Below are positions 1 to 12,300 of a DNA stretch of 64,000 bases, in pieces. The stretch is from Terebella lapidaria. Lineage: Eukaryota > Annelida > Polychaeta > Terebellida > Terebellidae. Below the pieces are notes generated by a model, which worked only from the letters and a program-made list of their open reading frames with translations, was not told where the DNA came from and ran no database searches. Both the position numbers and the translations under genes were made by a program. Position 1 is the stretch's first letter. Each line of letters starts with the position of its first letter. The DNA lies in assembly GCA_949152475.1 (NCBI GenBank), contig OX424564.1, positions 38,686,165 through 38,750,164 of the forward strand, in the 5' to 3' direction.

Positions 1-345
1 TACTGAATGTGACACAACACAATCCTGAACCTGAATGTGACACAACACAATCCTGATACTGAATGTGACACAACACAATCCTGATACTGAATGTGACAAC
101 ACAATCCTGATACTGAATGTGACACAACACAATCCCGATACTGAATGTGACACAACACAATCCCGATACTGAATGTGACAACACAATCCTGACACTGAAT
201 GTGACAACACAATCCTGATACTGAATGTGACACAACACAGTCCTGATACTGAATGTGACACAAAACAATCCTGATACTGAATGTGACACAACACAATCCT
301 GATACCGAATGTGACAACACAATCCTGATACTGAATCAGACATAA
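1..345. repeat. 28-bp minisatellite (about 13 units)
   Basis: A tandem array based on ACTGAATGTGACACAACA followed by CAATCCTGAT. Units are 28 bp, with 26-bp variants that lack one CA step. It begins at or before the window edge and decays after about 330. No coding potential is seen. Confidence 0.93.
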
Positions 346-2789
346 AACAATCGTGGTTCAGAATACATGTATGATACAATACAATAGACCTATAGCTCAT
401 TTCATGCTGAAGATGACGATAATCGCCGGCGAATGTGTCGCACAATAACTGTCGGTTGTCAAGGATTACGCGAAGATGTGACTGTGCTGAATGATCTTTC
501 TGTTTACCGGGAGACATCAATAAACGAAAGCCGCTATTCAGGAGCGGAGTCCGCCTCGGGTATAATCACACTCCAACCCGGTACTATGAGGGCGCGGTTT
601 CTCTAGCTGGTTCCACCAGAACATATAGCATTCGTACCATCATGCTCTCATTCATAATCGCTCATAGTTCTGTGACTAACAACGATTGTTAGATTTTCAG
701 GTGCCCAGCAGTACAAATAACTTGCCCGTGTATCTACATTCATTTGATATTTCTGAGAACAGGGAATCTGCTGTAGACGGATGAAATGGAATACTTATTC
801 CAGCGACAGTCCCATAACGACTTTATTTTATCAATCCACGACAATCGATCAACATCTAATAATAGTAAAATGGGATTATAGCCTAGTAAATTTGGGGGAA
901 GGTTGATTGGAGAAAAGCAGTATTTAAAACTCACCGCCGGTCGCAGGCTGGTGCTATATTGCCGCTTTGTTTTTATTTATAACAAAAGCAGTTGACCGAG
1001 CTATATCTGTTTACTTATAATTTCACAGGTGAGAACAGAGTACACGTTATATTAACCACTTATTGACTTGGATAGTGTCTATCTCCAGACATAAGATAAC
1101 TACGTTTATCATCGTATTGCTGAAAATGCGCGATCCTGATTGGTCAATTCCCCGACAATACCACGCCGTATTTGTAGAGTTGTGACGCAACCCCATGATA
1201 TGTTCTGTATCGTGGGCTTCAGGTGGGTAATATATACGGACGTTTTGGAAAGCTCCATATAATCCAATGATAAAATTGTTACCATGGACTTCAGACCCCA
1301 ATACGGCATGATATCTGCCTTCAGTCAGCATATCCCACTCGGCCTGCGGCCTCGTGGTATATGGTGACTTCAGGCAGATATCACGCCGTATTGGGGTCTG
1401 AAGCCCATCATAACTTATAGTATTCAGGTCATAGGGATGTTACTAATTAAGCACAGTCGATATTCAGCAGTTTTGCTCTCTTATTCCAAAAGTAGTGAAT
1501 GACATCGCTGAGTCCATAGCAAATTAGCAGCCATGAGTGTCATGTATATAACTAGAGAACAATTGCCCATGGAGAGCCCATGATGCGGCAATCGATGAAC
1601 GAGATCGATCAAATGAGAAGTATACACGTAATAATAATTCGCTAGAGATCTATATTGAATACGTGTATATCTACATAATACACTATAGGTTGTGGAACAT
1701 CTGCATTCTATCAGTGTACAGTGTAGGATTCCTATGCGCCGACAATGGGATATATATAAATGACTACAGATGGTATCATAAATTCCCTTACTGTTGCACA
1801 AAACGCGCTATATTTTCTTTTCTCGAGATACATAAATTTCGTGTTAGCAATGATAATTTCACGATATCCTGGAAAGTTTGTCACCAAATCGACACCTTGT
1901 GGAGTCCTTGAGTGTGCAGATCAGGTGTCGGGATTGTTCGGATAACCTGTCGGACTCTATCACTGCGGGGGGTCCCTCAGCATAGGCTACTCGACCCATA
2001 CGACACTGGCGCTCGGTCAATACAAATGAATCACTACTTATTGGGAAACCTGGCAAAACAATGACTCGATGGCATTGTTGTTTGTGAACTGAGAGAGACA
2101 TCCAACTTCCACGTGTGTTTGTAATTAGTGGTCACCATGGCAACAGGACCAGAAGCAACATACTTTATTGCTTGTCGATATTGTAATAAGACCTTCTCAT
2201 CAAATAGAGATATATATACGTGACAACACACGGATAAATATAAAAACATATCACAACAGAAGAGCGTAGCATACCTGTCCCATTTGTACACCTGTTATAC
2301 ATGTATGTACGAGGCTTAACATGGAGGAAACATGTGCAGCCGCCCCACCCGGAATACAACACCCACTGATGCAAACAAATCTGCGTCTTGTATAAATGTG
2401 CGTTAATAGTAGAGCCTATTTGAATGAGATTTTCAAAACGACATGTTCAACGGGATGTAGTGAAGATGAGTAATGTTACCGTTGTGAAAGAAATAATCAA
2501 TACTTTATTATCATGCATCTTATATTGGGAATGAGTGCACCAGTAACTTTGTTGCTCTTGTTGGTGTGCCAGTTTCCCATCGTACAAACTCGGTTTATTC
2601 ACAACTGTCAAACGCAATATGGATTTTGTGACTGTTATATATAACAACTTATCATATAAAATAATTGATCTCAAATCTACATCAGTAGAAAAAAAAATCA
2701 ATGACCTGATGAAGACAAATTGATTTAAAATCCACACAAACAGAAACTCCTTTATGAAGAGAATATATCTGTCCATATGATTGTGGCCC
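346..2789. other. Region upstream of receptor gene, no gene recognised
   Basis: AT-rich DNA with only short unsupported open frames. It contains the palindrome at 1286-1406 and presumably the promoter and 5' UTR of the receptor gene. I could not locate a convincing TATA box or an upstream non-coding exon. Confidence 0.5.
1286..1406. repeat. Foldback palindrome (about 57-bp arms)
   Basis: The left arm (from GGACTTCAGACCCCAATACG) and the right arm (ending CGTATTGGGGTCTGAAGCCC) are near-perfect inverted copies. The inner part also pairs (CATATCCCAC with GTGGTATATG), so the whole segment can fold into one hairpin. It looks like a small foldback or MITE-type element. No clear target duplication was seen. 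Confidence 0.75.
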
Positions 2790-3364
2790 ATGATCACTGT
2801 CATTTTGGTTTTCTGTGCCACAACAGTGAAGGTTTGGTGGCCAGAGGAGTCCAACAGACGGCAGAGCTTCCTATATTTGACATCGGTATCGAACGAGGAC
2901 TTCCAAATACTCGGACACTTTACAAGCCCCCTGTCGTACAACATCACAGGCCGCGCCGTGAACCCTGCCCGCCTCACAGCCCCAGCGCTCTCCTTGGGAT
3001 CAAGCACGAAGCACATCCACTGGACAGCTCCCGCTCCTGGACATAGATGCCTGTACTTCGTGTAAGAATATTTTATTCACTACCTTTTCCTTTTCTCCAA
3101 GTTTGATTACCCTCCAATATAAAACACAACATGCTAGAATAACCAGTGTTCGGTTATTGCAAAACAATTACATTATCATATGAAAAAACTCTAACTATTA
3201 AATACGAATCAATTTATCGACAGCACAACTGTCAGTACCTTCCGTGTCGCCCACCAAATGAGTCATATATTCATTTGTGTGTACTTGCAGTTTGTATGAG
3301 GTACCGGATCCCGAGAGCTCGATGACAACCGTGCGATTCGTGGAGTCGCTCTGCCAGAGGCAAG
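2790..3364 (+). CDS. Receptor exons 1-2: signal peptide and N-terminal module
   Basis: Exon 1 (2790-3061) encodes the signal peptide and a stretch with FTSPLSYN and HIHWTAPAPGHRCLYF, which recalls the first half of a CUB domain. Exon 2 (3291-3364) adds LYEVPDPESS and a Cys. The second half of a CUB fold is missing, so this is either a degenerate half-CUB or a separate small module. Donors are GTAAGA at 3062 and GTTCGT at 3365; the acceptor is CTTGCAG at 3290. Phases 2 and 1 match the neighbouring exons. Confidence 0.72.
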
Positions 3365-6300
3365 GTTCGTAACCAACCACTCACTCAATCTCTGCAATAA
3401 AACCCCATTCACATAGTTGCAAATATATGGGCAATATAACTTTGTACGTTTAATTCAATATGAATTTCGTGGCGATTCACGGCAAATAACAACCGTTCGT
3501 GAACGGCGGGGATAGTTTCTTGAAATACGAACTAAATAGAATCATTACGTTCCATATGGTGCCGAATTAATTCAAGAATTGATACAAACAACAACGGATT
3601 GATACGAATGAGTGAAAGGCGAATCGACTAACAAACGAGAATGGATCGCCATTCGTATTAATCTGCCTGCTTGAATTGCCACTGTGTGACTGGTGTTTAA
3701 ACTGGGAGGCGGTTGTTGTGCTAAAAATGATTACCAAATCTTTTATCCAAGCTTGCGTCAATTAAATTTACGCCAACATCTTATTCATTTTCATGGTTGG
3801 TAAATATATACATCACATACCATTACGTGTCGAAATTTATTGCACTATAAAATTTTATGATATAATCATCTTACAAAATTTCGAGATATTATTTAAAAAA
3901 AACGTGTTTCAGACCTTGAGTACTGTAGCATAAAGCTATTGATAATCACCCGCCCACAGTTTGTTCTGCTAGCCTATCCCGGCTTAGCCGGAAACAATTT
4001 GTCATCATCCGTGGACTAATCGTGCATAAAGTGCTGAAATAAACCAAATATAGGTGTGCCTGGAGCACTAATACGTGTCGCCAACAACTTGGTCTAATAG
4101 AACTTTAAATGTCTTGAGCAGTATAAAGGAGTGTATGAAGAGGTCAAAAGTGATGTATGTCCCTCAAGTTGACATTCCAAGAACAAACACTCGATCAAAA
4201 TCAACTAGAAATACCAATAGAGTTCAGTACGAGTTGCGATATCTCATTGACGTGTAAATAATTAACCATGACAATTCACGAGAAACGACACCCTCTATTC
4301 AACACGCCGTCTGTCGTCGTTGTTGCCATGGAAATGAGTTTGTGCCAATTGCAATCACTTCACCTGAAAAAAAAAAGGCATCTATATCGAGAATCACTTC
4401 ACCTTCCACTCAACACAGGTGTAAATTATATGAACAATGCAATGGGACCCGTCGACCTGGTTGTGATTGCAAACAACAGTCCTCCTACGAAACGTGTGTA
4501 GAGTTATACAATGCAAACTGTCCTGGTTATATAGGTCATGCAATCAACCACTTAGTCAAATACATGTAGAACAAGACCGACATAGCTCATTAATTAGCGT
4601 ACTGAACTGATATAGTAAGCAAATATCGGTAATATGGTCAGTAACATTTAAGGGAAAATCAATTTAACATGTTTAGTCAGTTTTCGTTATATCAAAATGT
4701 CGTATATTAAACGTGGCTGCAAACGTACAAAAATGTAGCAAAACATAGCAGTTCATTTAGAAAAAAAACGTGGCCACAAGCACGGCAAAATTGATTTGTA
4801 GACTACCGAGAAGAGCATAGCTATAAATGAACCATCTATATTAATACCTCTTATTTTATTCAGCTGTAAACAATAATGGTTAAACATCAGTCAGGCACAG
4901 ATGCGGCTATTGTTACAAATCCCGTGCTGTATGGTTTTTGTGCACCATTAGTGGCAGGTGTGGCCAGATATTGCACGACATATACTAGCACTGCACGATC
5001 ACCATATATATAAATATATACTCAAAACAGGGTGTGTAAGTGAAGCTCAATCTGCGTGCCCTGGGAGCGTGTTGACATCATGAAATCAGGGTGTATGGTC
5101 GGCCTGTGGTAAATATTTCTGTGAACGATCAGTAGCAAACGTATTAGCCCATCGCTGACACTTTTTGCGCCCAAATTGGCCTGTTTAGGACACGTGGCTT
5201 GTGAATGCTATACAACACCGAGTTTTCCACGAAAGACGAAGAAATCACACCAACTTAATGGAAAAATGTGTCACGCCGAACCTATTGTTTTTCAGATTGA
5301 TCAAATAAATATTCTAACGAGCTAAACTAGTATAAGTATATGAAATATCCACTTTAACATATAATTTCACAGGGGCGGATCCAGGAATTTGAAAAGAGGG
5401 GGTCCAACATTATACGGCGTGGGGTCTGGGGCCCGCTCAAGGGCCCCAGAAGCCAGAGCCTTTGTTCTGTCCTGTGGTAGCTTCCTGGTATCTCCTGGGT
5501 GTGGATCCCACATCTTGCCCCTGGTATATTTGTAAAAAAAGTTGTGAGTGAAGCGAGCCTGTCCCAGTATGGGTCTGGGGCCCGCTCTAGAGACCCTGAA
5601 GCCAGAGTCTTATTTATGAATTGAGGTAAGTTGATGTCATCTCCTGGGTATAAATTTCATTTGAATACCCATTGATCGCCATACTTTCATAATAAATGCA
5701 AAAACTAGAAACGAAGCGAACCTGTCTCAGCTTGGGGGGGGGGGGGGGGGGGATCTCGGGCCTGCTGAAGGGCCCAGAAATCAGAGCCCTTTTTATGTTC
5801 TGAATCATCTGAATTAAATCTAGTTTTGTGGCCCCCTCCTGGGAATAAATTGCACTCGAAAATTCATCTTTGATCATGTTCTGGAAACTTTGGTAGAAAG
5901 TAGAAGCGAAGCTACTCATTTTGGCCGGGGTCTGGGGCCCAGAAGTCATAACCCTTTTTATGTACTAAACTTATTTTGTGGCCTTCTCCTGGGAATAAAT
6001 TGCACTCAAAAATTCATCGATGACCATGTTCTGGAAAGTTTGTCAAAAATGTACATGTACATGTAGAAGGGAAGCTACACATTTGGGCCGGGGGTCCTGT
6101 GGCCCGCCCAAAGGCCCCAGAAGTCATAGCCTTCCTTATATTCCGAACTAGTTTTGTGGCCTTTCCTGGGAACGGATGATGACCATGTTTTGGAAAGTTT
6201 GTAAAAATGTGCAAGAGAAGCTGGACATTTGGGCCGGGGGTCTGGAGCCCATTGAAATGCCCCAAAAATCATAGCCTTTTCATTTTCTGAATTAAGGTAG

Positions 6301-9300
6301 TCCGCTCCAGACAGTGAGGGAAGGGGGTCAAAGGGTTTTTTAAAATGAATACCTGTATCAACATAATCTAGAGCTTCAAAATGATATATTTTATAGAGCT
6401 GTTCAGCATCCTAAAACTGAAAAGAAAATAGGGGGTCACCGTATCCGTTCTCATGGAAAACACGATGCAAGATGTGAATATGGACCAAAAAATGTGCAAA
6501 AATGCCAGAATTTATGTCATTTTAGGTAAATATGTCTGATTTTGATCGAATATGTAGAAGAAACGAGCACGGTGACACCCTATTTTCTTTTCCGTATTAG
6601 GATGCTGATCATTTACTCTATAAAATAATGTCATTTTGAAGAGATAATATTCAAGAAGTGACCTTTAAATTTTGACTCTCTGTTACCTCCATGTTTGTAG
6701 CGGACTACGTTAATTTAGTGGCTCTCCTTGGTATATATTGCACTTAAAAATTCATTGATGACTATGTCCTGGAATCTGCACATTTGGGTGTGGGGTCCGG
6801 GGCCCGCTGAAGGACCCCAGAAGCCAGACCCCTTTTTATGTCCCGTGGTAGCTTCCCAGTCTCTCCTGAGTATACATTTCGAACAAACTCACATGGTATT
6901 TCGACATCATTTTTTTCAGACAGGAAGGCTGAACCCGCCTAATATGTACATGTATTTTTTTTCTCGGAAAGGGGGGGGTCCTGACCCCAGTAACCCCCCC
7001 TCTAAATCCGCTACTGAATTTCAGTAACCATGGTAACCGGTACTATGAAAACGGAAGGCACTGGATCCTTCTCCAGAATACATTTAACTGATGCGGTGGT
7101 GACAACATAACAATATCACATGTTACGTTAATGCTGGTTTCACTGATAAAGTCTATAAAGGGCCACAATAAAAATTAGTTGAGGGAAAAATATTGATTAT
7201 TGGGCTCAATAAGGAGCAGTCTCTGTCCAGTAGAGATTTTATGGTTTTAGTAACAAGGATACTGAACAAGCTACACGTAGCATTTTATTTTGCTAGTGAA
7301 GACTATTATTGAGCAAAAAAAAAAAAAAAAAAAAAGTAAAAAGTTATGGCAAGGAACATTCCTTATTGAAAACAAGGGAAAGGTTCTGTCCAATATATTT
7401 CGAGATTTTATGGCTGTGATAATAATTAGGTAATCAACAAACTTTGTTATGTGTTTAGTGGTATTTCTGCATACAATAAAAGAGTTCTGAAACATTTATT
7501 ACGGACATTGATAAAAGACACTGACTGGGGATTAATGACATTTTGTCCGTAGTGAATGCATTTTGGACGACATGGATGATAGGGCAACAGGGGGATACAC
7601 CCTCGCAGTCGTAGAGAACCGGAAAGGTCTAGTTTACATACCTTCTATGCAGTGTCGTAGCCAGGATGTGATGAACCTCTGTGCAACACAGATACCACAA
7701 ATATAGGCCAAACACGTACTCATGAAATCGATCAGGAAAACAGGGAAACAAAATCACGCCCATTCCGTGGAGATTTTAAGTCGAATTTAAAAAAAAATCA
7801 ATGTTGAGCTGGCGCGAGTTGTGTGAGCTCCTTGCTACGTGAATTACATGTATGTTGCAGGTTGCTATCGTTACATGACGTCACTGAGGGGACAGGTGGA
7901 ATCACCGGGTTACCCGGCCAGGTACCCTGACAGTGCTTACTGCACGACAGTCATCCAGCTACCCAGGCCATTCCGCGTGCACATCCAGGTAAGCCTACCC
8001 CCTAGGCCTATCTCCAGAACTTAAACGTACAGCTCACCACTCAAAATATATGTAGAGTCTACGTGTCTATCGCTGAGCATTACATCTCAGAGTTTGTCTG
8101 TCGCTACAGTTCCAGACGTTTGACGTCGAGGAAGCGTACGAGGGCGCGTGTCTTGATTACGTCAACGTCAGCTCCAGCGAGAACGCCATAACATCACAGC
8201 AGCTGTGCGGCCAACACACCAGCGCTCAACTCAAAAACCTTTCATTCGTCTCGGACGGAAACTGTCTCGTTCTCAAGTTCGTCTCGGACATCAAAATCAG
8301 CGGGAGGGGATTTTCTGCGATATATTATGCAGTGCTACCATCTGGTGACACACCGGGTAACCATATATATATATAGGGGCTACCCATGTATAGGCTACTG
8401 ATAGATAAATCTGCCGTCAAAAATGTCTTGAATCGTCAATTAGGGACCTAGACCACTTAATCGCAGGAAATAACTATGACTCCATTTTGTTTTATTTCAG
8501 AATGTGATGAGATGCTCAATGAAACTGGGAAAATAGTACGGAGTCCACATTATCCAGATGTATATTTACCTAATTTACACTGTACTGTTACATTGACTGC
8601 AGAGGGGGGATCGGGAATTTTTATACAGTTCACACATTTCGACTTGCGAACCAACCGGCAGGGAGAGTGTACAGACTACGTAGCTATATATGAAGACAAA
8701 CTAGTGGACAACAGTGATATGTCAACCGACTCGTCGGAAGAGTCCAATATACCTCACGATGGCGTCATCACTTTATGTGATTCGAAAACTGATCAGGTAT
8801 TTATTATAATTGAAAACTACTCAAATACTACTTTAGAATGGTTACTTGGAATAGCGTACATTCAGTTAGAGACTTAAACACATTCACAAGAGGAATCCAA
8901 ACATACATCGAGAACGCGCGGGTATTAAAAGCTCTGGGGCGTATTTTCTTGGTAGCAGAACGTTACACCCCGGTAGACGCCAGTACCGATACGGTAGTAC
9001 CGGGATGTATCGTGTGGCTACTGGTGTCACACCAGGGGCGGATCCAGTATTTCGGGGCAGGGAGGGGGGGGGGAAGGGGGGTCATCTGAATCAAGCGAAG
9101 CGAGTCCTTTGCGGCTTGGTGTCTGGGCCCTTGAGCAATGCTTTTTCTTGTGGTTCTCTAGCCTCTGCTATGTAAAATACCCATTGATGCATCTGCCTAA
9201 AAAAAAATTGTAAACAAATGTTGAAGCGAAGCAATCACGTTTCGCCGGGAGTCTAGGGCCTGCTCAAGTGCGTTCATGGGGTTCTCGATACTATAACGAA

Positions 9301-12300
9301 CCATATACTGTAGCTGTTTTTGCACACCGTGTCCAGGAGCTGTTGGATCTGGTGTATGAGACGAGCAGTCCGAGTGTGACGCTTGTGTTCCACACGGACC
9401 ACCTGGGGCAGGGCACCGGGTTCTATGCACACTACGCCACGCTACGGCCCTCGCACAACCGCACTGTCCACGAGAGACAAGGCACACTAGCCAGCGACAA
9501 CCACCCGCGCGCCTACTTCACCCGCCAGGACTACCACGTCACCATCGACCTCTCCCAGCAGCCATGGCTGGTGGTACAGCTCCAGTTCCAGCATCTCGAC
9601 ACTCACATCGACTACGGGACCTACGGAGTGGACGCCCAGTGCGTCAAGGACTTTGTTGAGATAAACGACGGACAGTCCCTGACAAGACGGTGCGGCCGCT
9701 GGAGCGGGCGTGAATACTTGCTCAAGTTCCAGTCCGTGGGGCCGGTGCTGAGCTTGCGGTTCGTGTCGGACGACAAGGACGTTGGCTCTGGCTTCCTGGC
9801 CACATGGCAGGCAGTGGTCAACAACACGGCGGCGATCCCTTGCGAGGCTGGCTGGTTGGCGACAGGAGACCACTGCTACCAGGTGCGAGATGACCGACTG
9901 ACGTGGAGCCAGGCCGGACGAGAGTGTCGGGGGCTAGGGGGACACCTCGCCACCGTCCGCTCTGGTCAAGACCAGGATGTCCTTAACGCTGCAATCAGGT
10001 GAACAGTGTGCACCCTCCAAACATAGGGGAGATAAAACATACTTTTAAGGAGTGGTCAAGGTGAAGGATGCACGCATCCTCTTTATGGACACCTAGAAAT
10101 ATGAACACATATCCCTGAATTGTTTGGTCGAAATTAATTACCCATACCTGTATTTGTTGTGGGTGTATGACAGGGGACAGGAGAACAGGACAGAGGGGTA
10201 TTGGATTGGGGCGAGTGACAGACTGTACGAGACAGACTACATCTGGGAGAACGGGGAACTCGTCACATACACCGGTAAGTACACGACAGTCACTCTCTTA
10301 TCTCTCCGGATCGAATATTATTATATCGCCAGATTACAAATAAACTAAAGATGCTGAGCCTACATTCTGACGATTCTTTCTGTCGGCTACAGAAGGGTGG
10401 TTCCCCGGCTGGGCGCAGTTTTCCGGCTTCAACCGTCAGCCGAATGATGACGGTTTGAGCGACCAGGACTGTGTGGAGCTCAGAGACTACTTCCCTTTCC
10501 CGTCCAAGGGCGGGGCCCGCACCGAGCGTCTGTACTGGAACGACATCAGCTGTGACACACGCAATGGCTTCGTGTGCCAACGTCTCAAGTCCGGGCGTAA
10601 GTGTCGTGCAAGTGTAACTGGCATATATCTATCTGCCAGGGGTAAACCACTGCGGTAATCGGCGTCTAATGTACTGAAGACGAGTATTTCGTATTAGTCT
10701 CGATCTACTTGCAGTTCTTCCGTCACTGCCCCACGAGTTTACCGACTGCTCAACGACCCTGGTGCTGAGTGAGGCAGATCCCGAGAGGGTGGTCAGCTCG
10801 CCCGGCTACCCCAGTCCATACGACCCCAATCTGGCCTGCCAGGTCACCATCAAGGCGCCCCCCGGCTACCTGCTCGAGGTCCGCTTCCAGACCTTCCATC
10901 TCGAGCCGCACCCAAAGTAAGCCACGACAGACTCGCATTCAACTCTGAATCACGATTCCACTCTCAAAAAGCAACGAATAACGAATCATGGCACACAAAT
11001 ATATATATATATGTTTGGATTCCCTGTTGCCGGTAATTCTTATTCGAAAGATCGAGGAGCACTTATGTGTAGGCTATTCGTGTTTCTTCCTCCAAATTAC
11101 AGATATTCCACAGAATCGCCAGAGTATCCAATTATATAAATTGTCTTCAAATATCCGTAATACTAGTACATGTATAGTGTTAGCCCTTGAAAATAGCAAT
11201 TGCATATGCAAAATTGTCTCAGCGACTCTGCATCCTCGTGTTTACTATGTTAGATGCTTGCATATAGGCCAGAAAACACATTTCCGCATTTCCTGAGATT
11301 GTTGTTGATTGTTCGACCCAAATATTCTATTGACACAGTATTTGCTACAAAGGGTAAAGTGTCCTCACCCGGGGTCGTGGGTCACTGTCCATGTAAGTAA
11401 AAGTACATCTGAGTGACCATGGTAACACGTGTCACGTTATGCAGGTGTTTGTACGACTACGTGTGGCTGGAGACTGTACCAAGCGCCGTCCTCGAACCCA
11501 GACTGTGCGGGGACTGGACCAACAGCACCAAGCTACTCCGCCACGTGTCCTCGGGCCCTGTCCTCAACTTCCACTTCACCTCGGACCACTCCCGGGCCTT
11601 CCCGGGCTTCAAGGCAGTCGTCCGTATCCTCAAAGGTGACAAGCCACAGTGAATAGTTAACCATTAAACGACATTTTGAAATGTTTTTCTTGAAAGGTCG
11701 TTGCCTAATTTGTTCACATACCTCACATACAATGTAAGATGTTAACATGAAAACAGAGCGCACTGATGTACTGTTTGTCTGAGTTTGTGTTGTGGTTGTA
11801 TGGCAAGCTGTGTCTGTATTTGAATGTTCTTGTATACCTCTCCGTAGAGAGTACCCTGTGTGCTGGTGGGGAGAACTGGCTGTACTACGGCAGAGCCCGG
11901 CGCTGTTACCACGTACACAGGAGCGCGGACCTGAGCTGGTGGGACGTGTCAGGGTACTGTGTCAGTGTGGGCGCCCGCCCTGCCTCCCCAACCACCCCCC
12001 GGGCCGGCGCATTCCTCCAAACACGACTCCACACAGGTGAGACCCCCCAATTACCGGCCCTGTCGTTATGTAAGGCTCCTCCTGACCTTGGACGATATTA
12101 TTGATTCATATGATTTACCTCGCGAGTGTTAGTAAGTGTTTTCCTGGTTAGCCTGTTCAGTATAGAGGTCTGCATATGGTAATTATGATTGTCACTTGAG
12201 GCCAGAGTTCAAGTGATTCATACATCTGGCCTCGAGTGATCCGTACGACCCCGACACCATCCATGATCTAGTGTGATTAGGCCTACAACGTTACTGTCAC

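Noticed and set aside
2447..3016. 189-codon open frame on the minus strand
   Set aside because: It lies antisense to receptor exon 1, has no recognisable domain, and its codon content follows from the GC-rich exon on the other strand.
4268..4569. Additional receptor exon in intron 2
   Set aside because: The open frames there show no CUB or EGF features and lack acceptor and donor sites in the required phase 1.
8501..8877. Receptor gene ending at the TAA at 8875
   Set aside because: A phase-0 donor at 8797 joins exactly to the missing second half of CUB 2 at 9337, so the main transcript must continue; the open tail is kept only as a possible retained-intron form.
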